DNA of 64,000 nt, taken from NCBI GenBank assembly GCA_902826605.1, contig CADEFM010000015.1, positions 81,123 through 145,122 of the forward strand, in the 5' to 3' direction. The DNA is from an uncultured Acidobacteriota bacterium. Lineage in GTDB: Bacteria; Acidobacteriota; Terriglobia; Bryobacterales; Bryobacteraceae. Each line of letters begins with the position of its first letter. Position 1 is the stretch's first letter. The position numbers and the translations under genes were made by a program. The notes beneath the pieces were generated by a model. That model saw nothing but the letters and a program-made list of their open reading frames with translations. It made no database searches and was not told the origin of the DNA. This document shows positions 63,946 to 64,000 of this stretch, piece after piece.

Positions 63946-63953
63946 GAAATTGT
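63946..63953. repeat. Right target-site duplication
   Basis: GAAATTGT, identical to 60271-60278. No mismatch has accumulated, so the insertion is young or maintained. Confidence 0.95.
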
Positions 63954-64000
63954 TCTACCTGCCCGACCCCGGACCGGATCGTCGCGAAGAGCTCACCTGC
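63946..64000 (+). pseudogene. Displaced 3' part of the interrupted GT39-like gene
   Basis: After the duplicated octamer the frame of the gene at 58796 resumes without a shift: FYLPDPGPDRREELTC, open to the window end. It is cut from its promoter and start by the transposon, so it is not expressed as part of the enzyme. The real stop lies outside the window. Confidence 0.8.

Overview
The window looks like chromosomal DNA of a Gram-negative soil bacterium. The best guess is the Acidobacteriota (Solibacter/Bryobacter type). This is inferred from the style of the genes: GC-rich sequence, separate glyQ and glyS, SYLF, OmpA and DUF4159 envelope proteins, a Gln-rich secreted protein, OFA-family MFS and molybdenum hydroxylase genes. 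It is not based on any marker comparison. A D-glycero-D-manno-heptose-phosphate adenylyltransferase, an OmpA-family protein and a LolA-like protein point to an outer membrane.

Layout. 1-9.1 kb: a sugar kinase, an EamA exporter, a threonine dehydratase, a PAP2 phosphatase, a two-subunit isoquinoline-1-oxidoreductase-type molybdoenzyme and a TPR protein. 9.1-15.4 kb: pyruvate phosphate dikinase, then the recO-glyQ-glyS operon, all on the minus strand. 15.4-22.1 kb: secreted cupin and esterase, an FtsB-like protein, and a tightly overlapping minus-strand operon of PfkB kinase, GT39-like protein, DapF-like protein and nucleotide-sugar dehydrogenase. 22.1-30.3 kb: two metallophosphoesterases, an APC permease, GAPDH, an NAD-type isocitrate dehydrogenase and a NarL-type two-component pair. 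30.6-38.1 kb: an envelope block (OmpA, SYLF, DksA-like, phospholipase C-like, LolA-like, small membrane protein, Gln-rich secreted protein). 38.4-49.2 kb: membrane pyrophosphatase, RlmI-type methyltransferase, GerW, an orphan ModA-like protein, an MBL hydrolase, HyuA, a membrane glycosyltransferase and HldE-C. 49.2-58.8 kb: mfd, DUF4159, LOG, OFA-MFS, recX, csp, a MerR regulator and a GT2-methyltransferase fusion.

The most striking object is at the right end, 60279-63945: an intact 3667-bp IS1595-family transposon with perfect 27-bp terminal inverted repeats and a perfect 8-bp target duplication (GAAATTGT). It has landed inside a GT39-type gene whose reading frame resumes exactly on the far side. 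Besides the transposase it carries a single-chain DNA methyltransferase fused to a Mrr-like nuclease domain, a divergent winged-helix protein, two small basic proteins and a hairpin-rich, terminator-bounded region that may be a small RNA. Both inverted repeats carry an inward-facing TTGACA box. I read it as a mobile restriction-modification-like cassette built into an insertion sequence.

A second unusual point is the DapF homologue at 18816-19628. It keeps the substrate-binding residues, but both catalytic cysteines are serines. The rest of the window is mostly ordinary housekeeping and envelope metabolism.
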